Positions 8,892 through 18,205 are shown, counted from the stretch's first letter. The stretch: DNA of 64,000 nucleotides from Pseudomonadota bacterium (GCA_021801265.1 JAJYYE010000002.1:62001-126000), one strand, 5' to 3'. Translations and numbers: made by a program. Notes: a model not told the origin generated them from the letters alone.

Positions 8892-10913
8892 ATGAAATTC
8901 GGTTTTACCGCATTGCTCATCAGTAGCGTGTTGGCTGGTTGTGCTCAAAATCCGTACGCCCCCAACACGGTCACGGCCAGGTCTTCTGCGGCACAATTAG
9001 CCCTGAATCAAGCATTGGCAAACCAGGACCCCAAGCAAATTGCTACTGCGCAAATGAATTTGGCGACACAAGCCCAAGGACAAACCAAAGCCGAGTTGCA
9101 AATGCGCGCGGTAGAAACGGCAATTGATGCCGACGATTTCACCCTCGCCAACAATCTGTACGCTCAGGCAAATACGCAAAATTCCTGGCCCCGCATTTCA
9201 CCTCGGCGTGCACAATTACTGGCGGGGTTTAGCCAATGGCAGCAAGGTCAACCCCAACATGCGCTCACAGCCATCACCAACCTGCCCATTCCGCTGACCC
9301 CTGAAGAGGCCCAGCGGCGGTTGGTGTTGCTGGCAGCCATTGATGAAGCCCTTGGGCAAACCATTGACGCCGCACGCCAGCGTTCGGCCCTCAATGAATT
9401 GCTGAGGGATGGCGCGGCCGATACCAACCGCGCCAAGCTGTGGAATGATTTAACCACGCCTGGCCTCAATCAATTAGGTGATGCAGCCAAACAGGCCAGC
9501 GATCAAACCTTTGCCAACTGGCTCGGGCTTGCTTTACTGTATCGCACGCGTCCGAGCGAATTAAATACCTGGATCAAAAACCACCCCAACCACCCAGCCG
9601 TCACTTCGGGATTTACCGCGCTTTTGCTGAGTAAATCCGATACTGCAGCCAACATCCCCACCGTGGCGGGTAATGGCCCAATTATCGTTCTGCTGCCCTT
9701 AACCGGCGAATACCAGCCCATCAGCAAAGCCATTAGCGATGGCATTAATTTCGCACATGATCGCCTCGGATTCGCCAGTGAGCGCTCGGTACAGATTCAG
9801 GATAGCGGCAGTACGTTGTCCTCATTTACTCAAGCACTGGCTGGCGCCCTGGCCTCGAATCCCTCCCTCATCATCGGCCCCCTGCTCAAAGAGCAAATTT
9901 CAGCCTTAAACAATATGCCGGGCAACGCCCCACCGGTGATTGCGCTCAACACACCGCCCGATGGTGCCGCCCTGCCCACAGGCGTCATCAGCTATTCGTT
10001 ATCGCCTGATGCCGACGCCCGAGCGGCGGCCGATCAGATGATTCACGATCAAAAAATGACAGCGCTGGTTTATTGCCCCGATAACGGCATGGGCCACCGC
10101 ATTTGCGATGCCTTCAGCCGGGAATACAGTTTACTGGGCGGCACCGTGGTCGATAGCGCCTACTTCGATCCGACCGCGACGGATTTCTCTCATCAGATGC
10201 GCCGCCTGCTGCAAGTGCACTCTGCCAGTAGCGGCTCATTTCAGCCCAAAATCCGGGATGATGTTCAAGGGATTTTTGTGGGCGCCACCAGCCAACAGGC
10301 GCGCATGATTGTGCCGCAGCTCGATTATTTTGGCGCCGATCAACTGCCGCGCTACAGCATCGGCATGGTGTACAGCGGTACGCCGAACACCCTGGCCGAT
10401 CAAGATAAAAACGGGCTCGTCATCCCCGTCGAACCGGTGTTGCTAGCGGCCAACGATGGCCCGAACGATCCCATGCTCGCCAACTATGAACGCGCCAGCC
10501 TATCGCAATTGCCCCGGCTGTTTGCCTTCGGTGCGGATGCGCTCACCGTCGCAGCTCATTTAAATGGTTTGCTGGCGCACCACACCTTAAATGGCCTGAC
10601 CGGTCAGCTCAGCCTGTCGCTGACCGGTGAAATTGAGCGCAAACCGGCTTGGGCACAATTCAGGCAAGGTTTGCTGCAGCCCATGAGCGGTACCGATTCG
10701 GGCCTGTTACCGAGCACTGTGCTGGATTCTGCACCCCCATCGCCACCGACCGCATCCCCAACTCCTGGTCTGATGAATCACGCCGAGGCAACCGATTCTT
10801 TTGCACAGGGAAATCCGGCAAATGACACACGATCCCCTGCACCCGTGGTGCCTGTCCCAACACCCACCTTCACTGATGGTGGCGGCCTTGCCCCTACGCC
10901 CGTGGCTCAATAA
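8892..10913 (+). CDS. lpoA: Penicillin-binding protein activator LpoA
   Basis: Outer-membrane lipoprotein that activates the peptidoglycan synthase PBP1A from the outside. Starting at the ATG at 8892 it opens with a textbook lipoprotein signal (MKFGFTALL..., lipobox LAGC). The track start at 8814 would add 26 residues before the signal and is less likely. The N-terminal half is a helical, TPR-like domain. The C-terminal half (from about IIVLLPLTGEYQPI) is a periplasmic-binding-protein-like fold of the LppC family. A proline/threonine-rich tail of about 60 residues ends the protein. It is the first gene of the lpoA-yraN-diaA set and overlaps yraN. Confidence 0.9.
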   Translation: MKFGFTALLISSVLAGCAQNPYAPNTVTARSSAAQLALNQALANQDPKQIATAQMNLATQAQGQTKAELQMRAVETAIDADDFTLANNLYAQANTQNSWPRISPRRAQLLAGFSQWQQGQPQHALTAITNLPIPLTPEEAQRRLVLLAAIDEALGQTIDAARQRSALNELLRDGAADTNRAKLWNDLTTPGLNQLGDAAKQASDQTFANWLGLALLYRTRPSELNTWIKNHPNHPAVTSGFTALLLSKSDTAANIPTVAGNGPIIVLLPLTGEYQPISKAISDGINFAHDRLGFASERSVQIQDSGSTLSSFTQALAGALASNPSLIIGPLLKEQISALNNMPGNAPPVIALNTPPDGAALPTGVISYSLSPDADARAAADQMIHDQKMTALVYCPDNGMGHRICDAFSREYSLLGGTVVDSAYFDPTATDFSHQMRRLLQVHSASSGSFQPKIRDDVQGIFVGATSQQARMIVPQLDYFGADQLPRYSIGMVYSGTPNTLADQDKNGLVIPVEPVLLAANDGPNDPMLANYERASLSQLPRLFAFGADALTVAAHLNGLLAHHTLNGLTGQLSLSLTGEIERKPAWAQFRQGLLQPMSGTDSGLLPSTVLDSAPPSPPTASPTPGLMNHAEATDSFAQGNPANDTRSPAPVVPVPTPTFTDGGGLAPTPVAQ

Positions 10914-11373
10914 ATTGCTGTCAGTGCTTGGGTTGGACGCACCTTCAGCAAATAAAGACGCCGGGGTGTTGCCAAAAGCGGCTCATTCCAACAAAACAAA
11001 TTCAAATACAACCCTAGCGCGGGGTCATCAAGCGGAAACCGATGCAGCCGACTACCTCATGGGCCAAGGTTTGCAATTGCTTGATCGCAATATGCGCGCG
11101 GGTCGCGGTGAAATTGATCTCATCATGCTGCAGGGCAAGACGCTCGTCTTCGTTGAAGTTCGGGCGCGCAAAGTCCATGCCCATGTGTCGGCGATTGAGA
11201 GTATTTCCCGCAGCAAACGGCGCAAAATCATTGAAACCGCCGAGCGTTTACTCAATGAAAAACCCGAGTGGCGGACGCGCGCCTGCCGTTTCGATGTCAT
11301 CGGTATCCAATTTGCCGATGGCAATCAGCCCGCCGAGCTTGAGTGGATTCAGGATGCTTTTCAAGCAGAGTGA
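10822..11373 (+). CDS. yraN: YraN family endonuclease-fold protein (UPF0102)
   Basis: The conserved core of the YraN family is clear: RGHQAETDAADYL, then RNMRAGRGEIDLI and VFVEVRARK, a restriction-endonuclease-like fold with unknown cellular role. The start is uncertain. The ATG at 10822 has AGGGA about 12 bases upstream and overlaps lpoA by 92 bases. It gives 183 residues, roughly 55 more than usual before the conserved domain. ATG 10801 and ATG 10876 are alternatives. It sits between lpoA and diaA, as in many gammaproteobacteria. Confidence 0.85.
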   Translation: MTHDPLHPWCLSQHPPSLMVAALPLRPWLNKLLSVLGLDAPSANKDAGVLPKAAHSNKTNSNTTLARGHQAETDAADYLMGQGLQLLDRNMRAGRGEIDLIMLQGKTLVFVEVRARKVHAHVSAIESISRSKRRKIIETAERLLNEKPEWRTRACRFDVIGIQFADGNQPAELEWIQDAFQAE

Positions 11374-11422
11374 TTCAGGACTGTTAAACTCCCGTTCTCT
11401 CTCGAATTGAGTCCGGAATTTT

Positions 11423-11977
11423 ATGCTAACCCTCGTACAAAACCGCCTGCAACAAACCTTAACCCAACTCGAAACGGTGCTGTCGCCACAAGCCGAACCC
11501 CTGCTCCAGGCCGCCGGTGCCATGCTGCACGCGGTGCTAAATGGTCAAAAAATATTGGTGTGCGGTGCACGGGAACGCTCCCAGCTCGCCGCTCATTTTG
11601 CCCGCCTGATGGTGGGGCAGTTTGAGCATGATCGCCCCGGTTTACCGGTGATTTCACTCCAGGACTTCCCTGGGGGGCGAGGGCCTTATGCCAAGGCTAT
11701 TCGAGCGCTGGGCACACATAACGATATTTTATTTGCGATTGCCCGGCACGATACCGATGGCTTGGAGCCCGCACTCAATGCGGCACGCGAACGCGGTATG
11801 ACGATTGTGCTCCTCACGAGTGGGTCAAGTGAGCAACTGATGGCAAATATCCAGACTCAAGATTGCCTGTTGTGTTTAGATGCGAATGTCGAACGTATCG
11901 TCCATGAAGCCCAACTCATTATTTTGCATACCCTGTGCGACTTGATCGACCGCCAGCTGCTCGGGATTACCGAATGA
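11423..11977 (+). CDS. diaA: SIS-domain protein DiaA-like (DnaA initiator-associating / phosphoheptose-isomerase family)
   Basis: A 184-residue protein that is one SIS domain of the GmhA/DiaA family: a helical N-terminus, then KILVCGARERSQLAAHFA and the LFAIARHDT and IVLLTSG stretches. In E. coli, DiaA binds DnaA and helps timely replication initiation, while GmhA makes heptose precursors. The position directly after lpoA-yraN argues for DiaA. The usual G-x-G-x-S phosphate loop is altered here (CGARERSQ), which suggests a non-enzymatic role. Its stop overlaps the start of the next gene (ATGA). Confidence 0.8.
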   Translation: MLTLVQNRLQQTLTQLETVLSPQAEPLLQAAGAMLHAVLNGQKILVCGARERSQLAAHFARLMVGQFEHDRPGLPVISLQDFPGGRGPYAKAIRALGTHNDILFAIARHDTDGLEPALNAARERGMTIVLLTSGSSEQLMANIQTQDCLLCLDANVERIVHEAQLIILHTLCDLIDRQLLGITE

Positions 11978-13437
11978 AGCGAATCCCAACGGATTCTGCC
12001 TCAATTGAGTCCGCGACAGAATCGGGAATCAATGCATTAGCGCGCGCGCTGGCAGCCGAGCTTCCGGCTGATCGCTTCAGTATCGAGACCGCAACCTGCT
12101 GGGCTTATGGCATGGATAACAGCCGGTTACATCATCCCGCTCAGATCGTAGTATTCCCCGAAAGCCATCATGAAGTGTGCACCCTGGTACGGCTAGCCCG
12201 CCAATATCGCATACCCGTTACCCCACGCGGCCGGGGCACCGGCACCGCTGGAGGCAGTGTGCCGCTGCACGGCGGTATGGTGCTGGTATTAGACCGCATG
12301 GATCAGGTGCTGGAATTTCGCCCTGAAGATCGGCTGATCCGCGTACAGGCAGGTATCATTAACAGTGAGGTGCAGCGCATCGTGAACGCGGCCGGATTTT
12401 TCTGGCCGCCCGATCCCACAAGCCAAGCCCTGTGCACCATCGGCGGTAACCTGGGCTGCAATGCCGCCGGTCCCCATGCGGTGAAATATGGCACCACACG
12501 CGATAATGTGTTGGGCCTAGTCGCCGTTGCCGGATCAGGCGATACCATTATTGCGGGCACCCAAACCACCAAGGGGGTGGTGGGTTATGACCTCACCCGG
12601 CTTTTGATCGGCGCTGAAGGCACGCTCGGCATCATCACCGAAGTCACCCTCAAGCTCACCCCCTTACCCGATGCGGTGCGCCTGATACGTGCGTTTTACC
12701 GCGATATGCACACGGCATCTCTCGCCGTATCGCGCCTGATGAATCAACCTGCAACCCCATCAGCGATTGAATTCATCGACGGCAACGCGTTGAATTTAAT
12801 GCGCCAATATAGTAAGGACAGCGCCGCCTTGGCAATCCCGCCGACAGCGGGCGCACTGCTGCTGATTGAAATTGATGGCCTGGCGGAATCACTGGCAGGG
12901 CAAATCACTAAAATTCAAGTCGCTGCCGAAGGCGATTTAACCGCAGACACGGCACCACTATCCCTCAGCATCGCCAAATCTACCGAAGAAATGGCCGCGC
13001 TGTGGGCTGCGCGCAAAGCACTCTCGCCGACCCTACGCCATGTGGCACCCAAAAAAATCAATGAAGACGTGGTCGTACCGGTGTCTCGCATCCCCGCTTT
13101 AATCGCCGCCATCGATCAAAGTGCCGCCAAACATGCCATCAAAATCGTTAATTTTGGCCATGCGGGTAACGGCAATATCCATGTCAATTTGTTGATTGAT
13201 CCGGAAAACCCGACGCAGCTCGCCGCAGCAGAAGCAGCATTAGCGGAGATTTTCTCAACCGTACTCGCTTTAAATGGCACGCTATCAGGTGAGCATGGGG
13301 TAGGCGCGGTAAAGCGCGAATACGTCCGGGCAGAGATTGCCCCCGCAAGCCTTGCGCTCATGCAGGGCATTAAAGCCGTATTCGACCCTGATGGCATCAT
13401 GAATCCCGGGAAAAAACTGCCCGATCTCATCGAATAG
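11974..13437 (+). CDS. FAD-binding oxidase, GlcD / D-lactate dehydrogenase type
   Basis: Flavoprotein of the VAO/PCMH family that oxidises 2-hydroxy acids. The N-terminal FAD domain shows TPRGRGTGTAGG, the PDPTS turn and IGGNLGCNAAG. The C-terminal FAD-oxidase domain shows NFGHAGNGNIHVN and LSGEHGVGAVKREY. The ATG at 11974 shares an ATGA with the diaA stop and gives 487 residues; the track start at 11935 lies inside diaA. Its glycolate-oxidase partners GlcE and GlcF are not adjacent, so a stand-alone D-lactate or 2-hydroxyglutarate dehydrogenase is as likely as glycolate oxidase. Confidence 0.9.
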   Translation: MKRIPTDSASIESATESGINALARALAAELPADRFSIETATCWAYGMDNSRLHHPAQIVVFPESHHEVCTLVRLARQYRIPVTPRGRGTGTAGGSVPLHGGMVLVLDRMDQVLEFRPEDRLIRVQAGIINSEVQRIVNAAGFFWPPDPTSQALCTIGGNLGCNAAGPHAVKYGTTRDNVLGLVAVAGSGDTIIAGTQTTKGVVGYDLTRLLIGAEGTLGIITEVTLKLTPLPDAVRLIRAFYRDMHTASLAVSRLMNQPATPSAIEFIDGNALNLMRQYSKDSAALAIPPTAGALLLIEIDGLAESLAGQITKIQVAAEGDLTADTAPLSLSIAKSTEEMAALWAARKALSPTLRHVAPKKINEDVVVPVSRIPALIAAIDQSAAKHAIKIVNFGHAGNGNIHVNLLIDPENPTQLAAAEAALAEIFSTVLALNGTLSGEHGVGAVKREYVRAEIAPASLALMQGIKAVFDPDGIMNPGKKLPDLIE

Positions 13438-13503
13438 AATCGTTAATTTATGGCTGAAATAGCGTATTCTGAAGACCATTCAATTGGCTTTGCACCCTAA
13501 ATT

Positions 13504-14313
13504 ATGATCAGTGTTACCCTCATCACCATCATGGCGTACCTCGCCGCCACGTTCATGCTGTCTTTCGGGATACGGCAAGCGGATGCCCCCCTGAAATTTC
13601 GTTTGCCCGCGCTCGGTATCGCCTCTTTAGCCATGTTGGGCAATGCATTCTTGATTTACCAGAATGCTTACCTTGAACACATCATGAGCTTAAATATGAG
13701 TGTATTCAATGCGTTATCTGCTATATTCTGGGTTTCATCGCTTATAACCATCATCACGAGCCTGCGCAGCCCGGTTGAGAATATTTTGCTGGTTTTATTG
13801 CCCGTTACCGCCTTATCGGTCCTGTTGGCGCAGTTTTTCCCCGATCACAGTATCGTCATGCATACACGCGACCCTGCGTTGGATGCCCATATTTTTATTT
13901 CGTTGGTTGCTTACGCTCTGATCACGTTAGGCGCACTCCAAGCGCTGATGTTGGCCTGGCAGCATCGCGCGCTGCACAATCGGCAGCCATCAGGCTTGGT
14001 TCAGCGTTTGCCGCCCATGGAGTCGGTAGAACAGCTGATGTTCCGGTTTATCAGCGTCGGGTTTTTCTTACTGACCTTGGCACTCGCCACCGGGTTTTTG
14101 TTTCTTGATAATATTTTTGCGCAGCATTTGGTCCACAAAACCCTCTTATCGGTCATTGGCTGGTTTATTTTTGCCGGGCTGCTGCTGGGGCGGCATGTCG
14201 CAGGATGGCGAGGGAAAACCGCCGTGTATTGGACATTGACCGGCTATACCGCGCTCGTATTGGCCTATTTCGGCAGTAAAATTGCGATCGAATGGATATT
14301 CCATCTGAAATGA
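13504..14313 (+). CDS. YpjD-like inner-membrane protein of the CcsA/HemX family
   Basis: A 269-residue polytopic membrane protein with about eight hydrophobic segments. The pattern matches the CcsA-like cytochrome c assembly family as found in E. coli YpjD. The short histidine-containing stretches (LDAHIFISLVAYALI, HKTLLSVIGWFIFAGLL, GRHVAGWRG) are typical of that group, where some members handle haem. YpjD itself has no firm function. It is followed at once by a repeat element. No other cytochrome assembly gene is nearby. Confidence 0.8.
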   Translation: MISVTLITIMAYLAATFMLSFGIRQADAPLKFRLPALGIASLAMLGNAFLIYQNAYLEHIMSLNMSVFNALSAIFWVSSLITIITSLRSPVENILLVLLPVTALSVLLAQFFPDHSIVMHTRDPALDAHIFISLVAYALITLGALQALMLAWQHRALHNRQPSGLVQRLPPMESVEQLMFRFISVGFFLLTLALATGFLFLDNIFAQHLVHKTLLSVIGWFIFAGLLLGRHVAGWRGKTAVYWTLTGYTALVLAYFGSKIAIEWIFHLK

Positions 14314-14319
14314 GCCGTG

Positions 14320-14456
14320 AACAGGCGGCTGAAAAACGTCATGAGCGAAGGCAAGACAAGATGGGCTAAAAACCGGAGTTTAGATAGCATCAATGAGGAT
14401 TTTGAGCGCATTTTTAACGCAATATTACTGAGCGCAAAGTTTTTCACCCACCTGTT
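14320..14456. repeat. MITE-like element with 18-bp terminal inverted repeats
   Basis: The ends are AACAGGCGGCTGAAAAAC (14320-14337) and, on the other strand, AACAGGTGGGTGAAAAAC (14439-14456), 16 of 18 identical. The 137-bp element encodes no transposase. It begins 7 bases after the ypjD-like stop and its right end supplies the stop codon of the HugZ-like gene. Similar AACAGGC-GCTGAAAAAC ends are common in small non-autonomous bacterial elements. Confidence 0.7.
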
Positions 14457-14958
14457 AAGCACCCCGCAAATGCGCTAACAACTCAAAGCCATCAATCTTA
14501 AAGGCGCGACCAAAGCCATTCACCAGACGCCCCGCACCCGGCACGATACGGTGCAGATGGAAGTCTGGCAGTTGCACTAACACATCTAAAATCTTGCCAT
14601 GACGCGCACGCAGTGCATCAAAAAGCTCATGCGCTCGATGATCACCGCGCTCAACCCGAGATACATCCGCGCGCCAAGTGACCCGCGCCCGATTGTAAAT
14701 ATTCGCCGTTTGTCCCTCGTCTTCCAGCAACATTAATTCTACGGTTGGATTTTGTTTCACCTGTCGCGTGTGTGGTGCCAGATCGCTCATCAATACCCAA
14801 AACGCACCATCACGCCACACAAAAGGCAAAGTACTGAGGTTTGGGAAGCCATCTTCATCAATTGTCGCCAAAATCAAGGCTCGAACCTGATGACGCAAAG
14901 CCAGTAGCCGATCATGATCGGGCTGCGATGAAGGGAGCGGTTCTTGGGGTTCGGTCAT
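14455..14958 (-). CDS. HugZ-like pyridoxamine-phosphate-oxidase-fold protein
   Basis: A 167-residue split-barrel flavin/haem-binding fold. The opening LILATIDEDGFPNLSTLPFV and the central TRQVKQNPTVELML are typical of the PNPOx-like superfamily. The end VNGFGRAFKIDG resembles the haem-utilisation protein HugZ. HugZ of Helicobacter degrades haem to release iron; whether this homologue does so is unproven. The stop codon TAA lies inside the TTAACAGG end of the neighbouring repeat, so the C-terminus may have been changed by the insertion. Confidence 0.75.
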   Translation of the reverse strand: MTEPQEPLPSSQPDHDRLLALRHQVRALILATIDEDGFPNLSTLPFVWRDGAFWVLMSDLAPHTRQVKQNPTVELMLLEDEGQTANIYNRARVTWRADVSRVERGDHRAHELFDALRARHGKILDVLVQLPDFHLHRIVPGAGRLVNGFGRAFKIDGFELLAHLRGA

Positions 14959-15007
14959 GGGGGAAATCCTGATAACACATCATTGATGACTAATTATAGA
15001 CTGAACG

Positions 15008-16189
15008 TCAAATCTTGAAGCCACTCACCATTGACGTCAGATTGCGTGAATCCTGCTGCACCGAAGATACTGCCACTTGAGCCGCCAGCATATGATCGGC
15101 ATTCGCCGCAATCACCTCAATAAGCGCATTCAAATCGGCGTGTAATTGCTCAATGGTTTGCTGGTGCGCTTGACTGTTGCTCTCAACATGCATCGTCGAT
15201 GCCACGGAGTCGGCGATGGCCGCCAAAACCTGGCCCAAATCCGCCTGCGCGGCACTCATCGCCATTTCAGCCTGCTGAGAATATTCGACCACCTCGCTCA
15301 TGGTGTGATCGGCCACGCCGACCTCGCGCGTTAACCGCTCCATCACCGCTGCTATTTGAACCGTGGCATCCCGACTGCGTAACGCCAGCGCACGAACCTC
15401 CTCGGCCACCACGGCAAATCCACGACCATGTTCTCCCGCGCGCGCGGCTTCAATCGCGGCATTCAAGGCCAACAAATTGGTCTGGTCTGCCACTGAACCA
15501 ATCATCCGGGTCATGATTTCAATTTCATCCTTCGCCGCAACCAGCGCACGAATATGACTCATCGCCATATCCACCCGCGCAATGGCTGAATGGATAGAGG
15601 TCACGCTGTGACTGATTTGTCCTTGGCTCTGCTCCGACCGAGATTGCATGGCCCGTGCCTGCGCGCCCACATGCTGTAACGCATCGGTAAGGGCAGCCCC
15701 ACTATCGGCCAGATGGTCGACTGCAGATAACACGCGATCCCGCTGAAGTTGAACCCGATTTTGCTCACTCGTCACCAAACCAATCCGCTGCTGCAATGTG
15801 GTCGCCGCCTGCTGCATTGAGGCACTACCCTGGTTAATATCACCGATTTGTTGATGCAGTGTATCGATCATGCCATTGAAGCTATCCGCAATGTCCCCAA
15901 CGGCATCACAACTTTGCACATCACATTTACGGGTTAAATCGCCCTGCCGCACGGCGCCCGCCAACTGGGCAATTTTCGACAACTGCCGCAGCATCACGAT
16001 ATGCGCGAGCCAATAGTTGACGAAGCCGACCGTAATCCCCGCAGCCACACAACCCAGGACAAACCAGCCCAACATCCCGGTACGAAAATGAACAAAAAAA
16101 CTGGCAAACACGGGGAAAACAGCGCCCATGCCAAAGCCCATGGCAATGAACGACCACTTCAAACGCCGCAAAATACTGGTTTTTTTCAT
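15008..16189 (-). CDS. Methyl-accepting chemotaxis protein without periplasmic sensor domain
   Basis: Membrane chemoreceptor of 393 residues. Two hydrophobic segments (about 14-33 and 40-60) are joined by a loop of only a few residues, so there is no periplasmic ligand domain. A HAMP-like region (about 62-115) and the cytoplasmic coiled coil follow. The hairpin tip is conserved: [20 protein letters not shown] and [12 protein letters not shown]. No NWETF-type CheR-tethering pentapeptide is present at the C-terminus. The start at ATG 16189 has GGAA upstream and is preferred over the TTG at 16201. A sigma-28-like promoter lies about 60 bases upstream. It may sense membrane or cytoplasmic signals such as redox state. 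Confidence 0.92.
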   Translation of the reverse strand: MKKTSILRRLKWSFIAMGFGMGAVFPVFASFFVHFRTGMLGWFVLGCVAAGITVGFVNYWLAHIVMLRQLSKIAQLAGAVRQGDLTRKCDVQSCDAVGDIADSFNGMIDTLHQQIGDINQGSASMQQAATTLQQRIGLVTSEQNRVQLQRDRVLSAVDHLADSGAALTDALQHVGAQARAMQSRSEQSQGQISHSVTSIHSAIARVDMAMSHIRALVAAKDEIEIMTRMIGSVADQTNLLALNAAIEAARAGEHGRGFAVVAEEVRALALRSRDATVQIAAVMERLTREVGVADHTMSEVVEYSQQAEMAMSAAQADLGQVLAAIADSVASTMHVESNSQAHQQTIEQLHADLNALIEVIAANADHMLAAQVAVSSVQQDSRNLTSMVSGFKI

Positions 16190-16245
16190 AATTTTTTCCA
16201 AAACCGATCATTCCCTGGGGCCCGACAATCAATGCCAAGCATGAC

Positions 16246-16272
16246 ATATCGTCATATAAGCTAAATACTTTA
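16246..16272 (-). promoter_or_regulatory. Sigma-28 (FliA)-like promoter of the chemoreceptor gene
   Basis: On the minus strand TAAA, a 15-base spacer and GACGATAT are seen. The flagellar consensus is TAAA-N15-GCCGATAA, so the -10 matches at 6 of 8 positions and the spacing is exact. It lies 57 bases upstream of the chemoreceptor start, a class of gene usually driven by FliA. Confidence 0.65.
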
Positions 16273-16409
16273 ACCCTTCTTAAAAACAAACCGAATTCCC
16301 TGCCCAAATCAGTGGCGATGAATGACACATCCAACGATCCAACCAACCCATCCCTCGCGCGCACTGCGCACACGCATCTTGCGCCCGCTTTTCAATCGGC
16401 ATTGCTATC

Positions 16410-17297
16410 ATGGGCACCATGAATACCTTAATGATGGAAATCAATCGAAATCATGCCGAGTGCGCGCGGTTAGCCCGGCCGATTGGTAGCGGTTTTCGCT
16501 ATGCATGCTTGCCCCTGACCGAGCGCCATTTACACGCAATAACGGCGCTGAGGGCATTGGATGTCACACTCACCGATATCACCCACACCATTAGCGAGCC
16601 GCAAGTGGCGCGCGCCAAGCTCGATTGGTGGCGTGGCGCCTTGCATCAAGCCATCACGCAACACACGGCTGAACATCCTATTTTGGCGGCGTTAGTCGCT
16701 TCAGTGGAGGCAACCACGTTAGAGAAGTTCGTGCCAAATTTAGAAGCAAGACTAGGCAGCGCCCTGCTTGAATTGGATTACCAAGGCTTCGCGACCGAGT
16801 CAGATTTATTGGCTTATCTCGATGCCAGTGGTGGCGCGATGTACGCCTTGTATTCTGAACTTTTAAGCCCAGGGCCCGAACTTGCCGCGCACTTGCGCGC
16901 CCTCGGCGCCTTGCAACGACGCCTGCATTGCCTGCAATTTCTGGGGCGAGATAGTGCACGCGGCTTTATCTATCTTCCGAACGAGCGCCTGGCGGCACAT
17001 CAACTCAGTGAAGCCGATGTACATCGTCCCAACGCGGCTGAAGTGTGCGCCCCGATGCTGCAACAAGAATTGGCGGAGCTTCGTGAAAATTTTCGCCAAA
17101 CCCTATCTGCCCTGCGCCAGCATAGCCGTCGGCCACCCAAATTTTTCCGGGCACTCATTGCGCTCGATCGTGACCGCATCACACTCCTGGAACAGCACTC
17201 GGCTGAGGTGTTGAGTCAACGGCCGGAATGCACCCCATTTTCACAACTCATCACCGCATGGTGGGCCGCTAAACGCCCGCTTCCACCGATGCGCTAA
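16410..17297 (+). CDS. Squalene/phytoene synthase family protein, probably non-catalytic
   Basis: The 295-residue sequence has the all-helical trans-isoprenyl synthase fold: a helix with the remnant ALDVTLTDI where active enzymes carry DDxxD, the AKLDWWRGAL stretch after it, and GRDSARGFIYLPNE where active enzymes carry DxxxD before GRxYLP. The first aspartate of the second motif appears to be phenylalanine and the first motif is broken. This resembles NDUFAF6-like relatives rather than true squalene or phytoene synthases. No hopanoid or carotenoid genes are adjacent. The start is unclear; several ATGs lie close together. Confidence 0.75.
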   Translation: MGTMNTLMMEINRNHAECARLARPIGSGFRYACLPLTERHLHAITALRALDVTLTDITHTISEPQVARAKLDWWRGALHQAITQHTAEHPILAALVASVEATTLEKFVPNLEARLGSALLELDYQGFATESDLLAYLDASGGAMYALYSELLSPGPELAAHLRALGALQRRLHCLQFLGRDSARGFIYLPNERLAAHQLSEADVHRPNAAEVCAPMLQQELAELRENFRQTLSALRQHSRRPPKFFRALIALDRDRITLLEQHSAEVLSQRPECTPFSQLITAWWAAKRPLPPMR

Positions 17298-17343
17298 GCT
17301 CATTTACCCACATCATTTCACTCGTTATGGCAAAATCTTATCC

Positions 17344-18135
17344 ATGAATTCAGCATCCGTCCCTCATCCGCAAACCCAATTATTTGCGGGTCAAATTATC
17401 GTCATCAATGGGGCAACCGGCAGCATCGGTCAAGCGCTGGCATTCGCCTTGCAACGCCAAGGGGCGCAGTTGATTTTATTTGGACGAAAAAGTGATCGTT
17501 TGAATCAACTCGCCGATAGTCTCACCCAAGCGTTGGGTGTGGATGCCACCAATCGGGCGCCGGTCATTCAAACGGTCGATTTTTCGGGTGCGGCTATTGA
17601 GGACTACCAAACTCTAACCGATGCCATTGCCACCACATTTGGCCGAGTCGATGTATTAATTCACGCCATGGGGCAAGGCGGGCAACTCACCCCGCTTGCC
17701 CACAGCGATTTGTTCAAATTCCAGGAAAGCCTGCACCTCAACTTCATTGCACCCTTTGCACTCTCACGCAGCCTCTGGTCATTGCTTGAGCCAGCCACAG
17801 ACCCCACTTTTGAATCGACAGAAATTCAACGCACACGCAAGCCACAAATCTTGTTTTTCACAGATCGCGGTACGCCCGCCTTTGGCAATGCGTATACCTT
17901 GGCACATGCTGCCCTTACCCGGATGATCGAGCAATGGGCCAATGAAACCACTACCGTACGCATCAACGGTCTCGACCCAGGCCCAACCCATAGCGACCTG
18001 CGCCAATATCGTTTTCCCGGCGAAGCGAAAGGCGAACGAGCCGAAGCCGAAGCACTCGTGCCCGCCGCACTCGATTTACTGGGGGATGAAACGGCCCATG
18101 GCTGCTTAATTCGCCTGCAACCTGACCGAACCTAA
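17344..18135 (+). CDS. Short-chain dehydrogenase-like protein (YciK-like) with altered active site
   Basis: The Rossmann nucleotide loop NGATGSIGQA and the NxAG-equivalent HAMGQGG are present, so it belongs to the classical SDR family. It is closest in pattern to YciK. The catalytic YxxxK is replaced by YTLAH, and the expected active-site serine region reads FFTDRG. NAD(P) binding may persist but normal oxidoreductase chemistry is unlikely. It follows the squalene-synthase-like gene by 46 bp on the same strand and may be co-transcribed. The protein is 263 residues. Confidence 0.85.
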   Translation: MNSASVPHPQTQLFAGQIIVINGATGSIGQALAFALQRQGAQLILFGRKSDRLNQLADSLTQALGVDATNRAPVIQTVDFSGAAIEDYQTLTDAIATTFGRVDVLIHAMGQGGQLTPLAHSDLFKFQESLHLNFIAPFALSRSLWSLLEPATDPTFESTEIQRTRKPQILFFTDRGTPAFGNAYTLAHAALTRMIEQWANETTTVRINGLDPGPTHSDLRQYRFPGEAKGERAEAEALVPAALDLLGDETAHGCLIRLQPDRT

Positions 18136-18205
18136 TACGTTCTGGTATATTCGGCAGGGCTAAATTCTTTCTTTTCAAGAATTCATCAACTTTTAGGTGA
18201 TAGAC

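Noticed and set aside
14265-14462. 65-codon minus-strand ORF
   Set aside because: It is the translation of the MITE-like repeat and the end of the opposing gene.
15927-16373. 148-codon minus-strand ORF at the chemoreceptor 5' end
   Set aside because: Shadow frame of the chemoreceptor, with cysteine/phenylalanine-rich composition and no domain.
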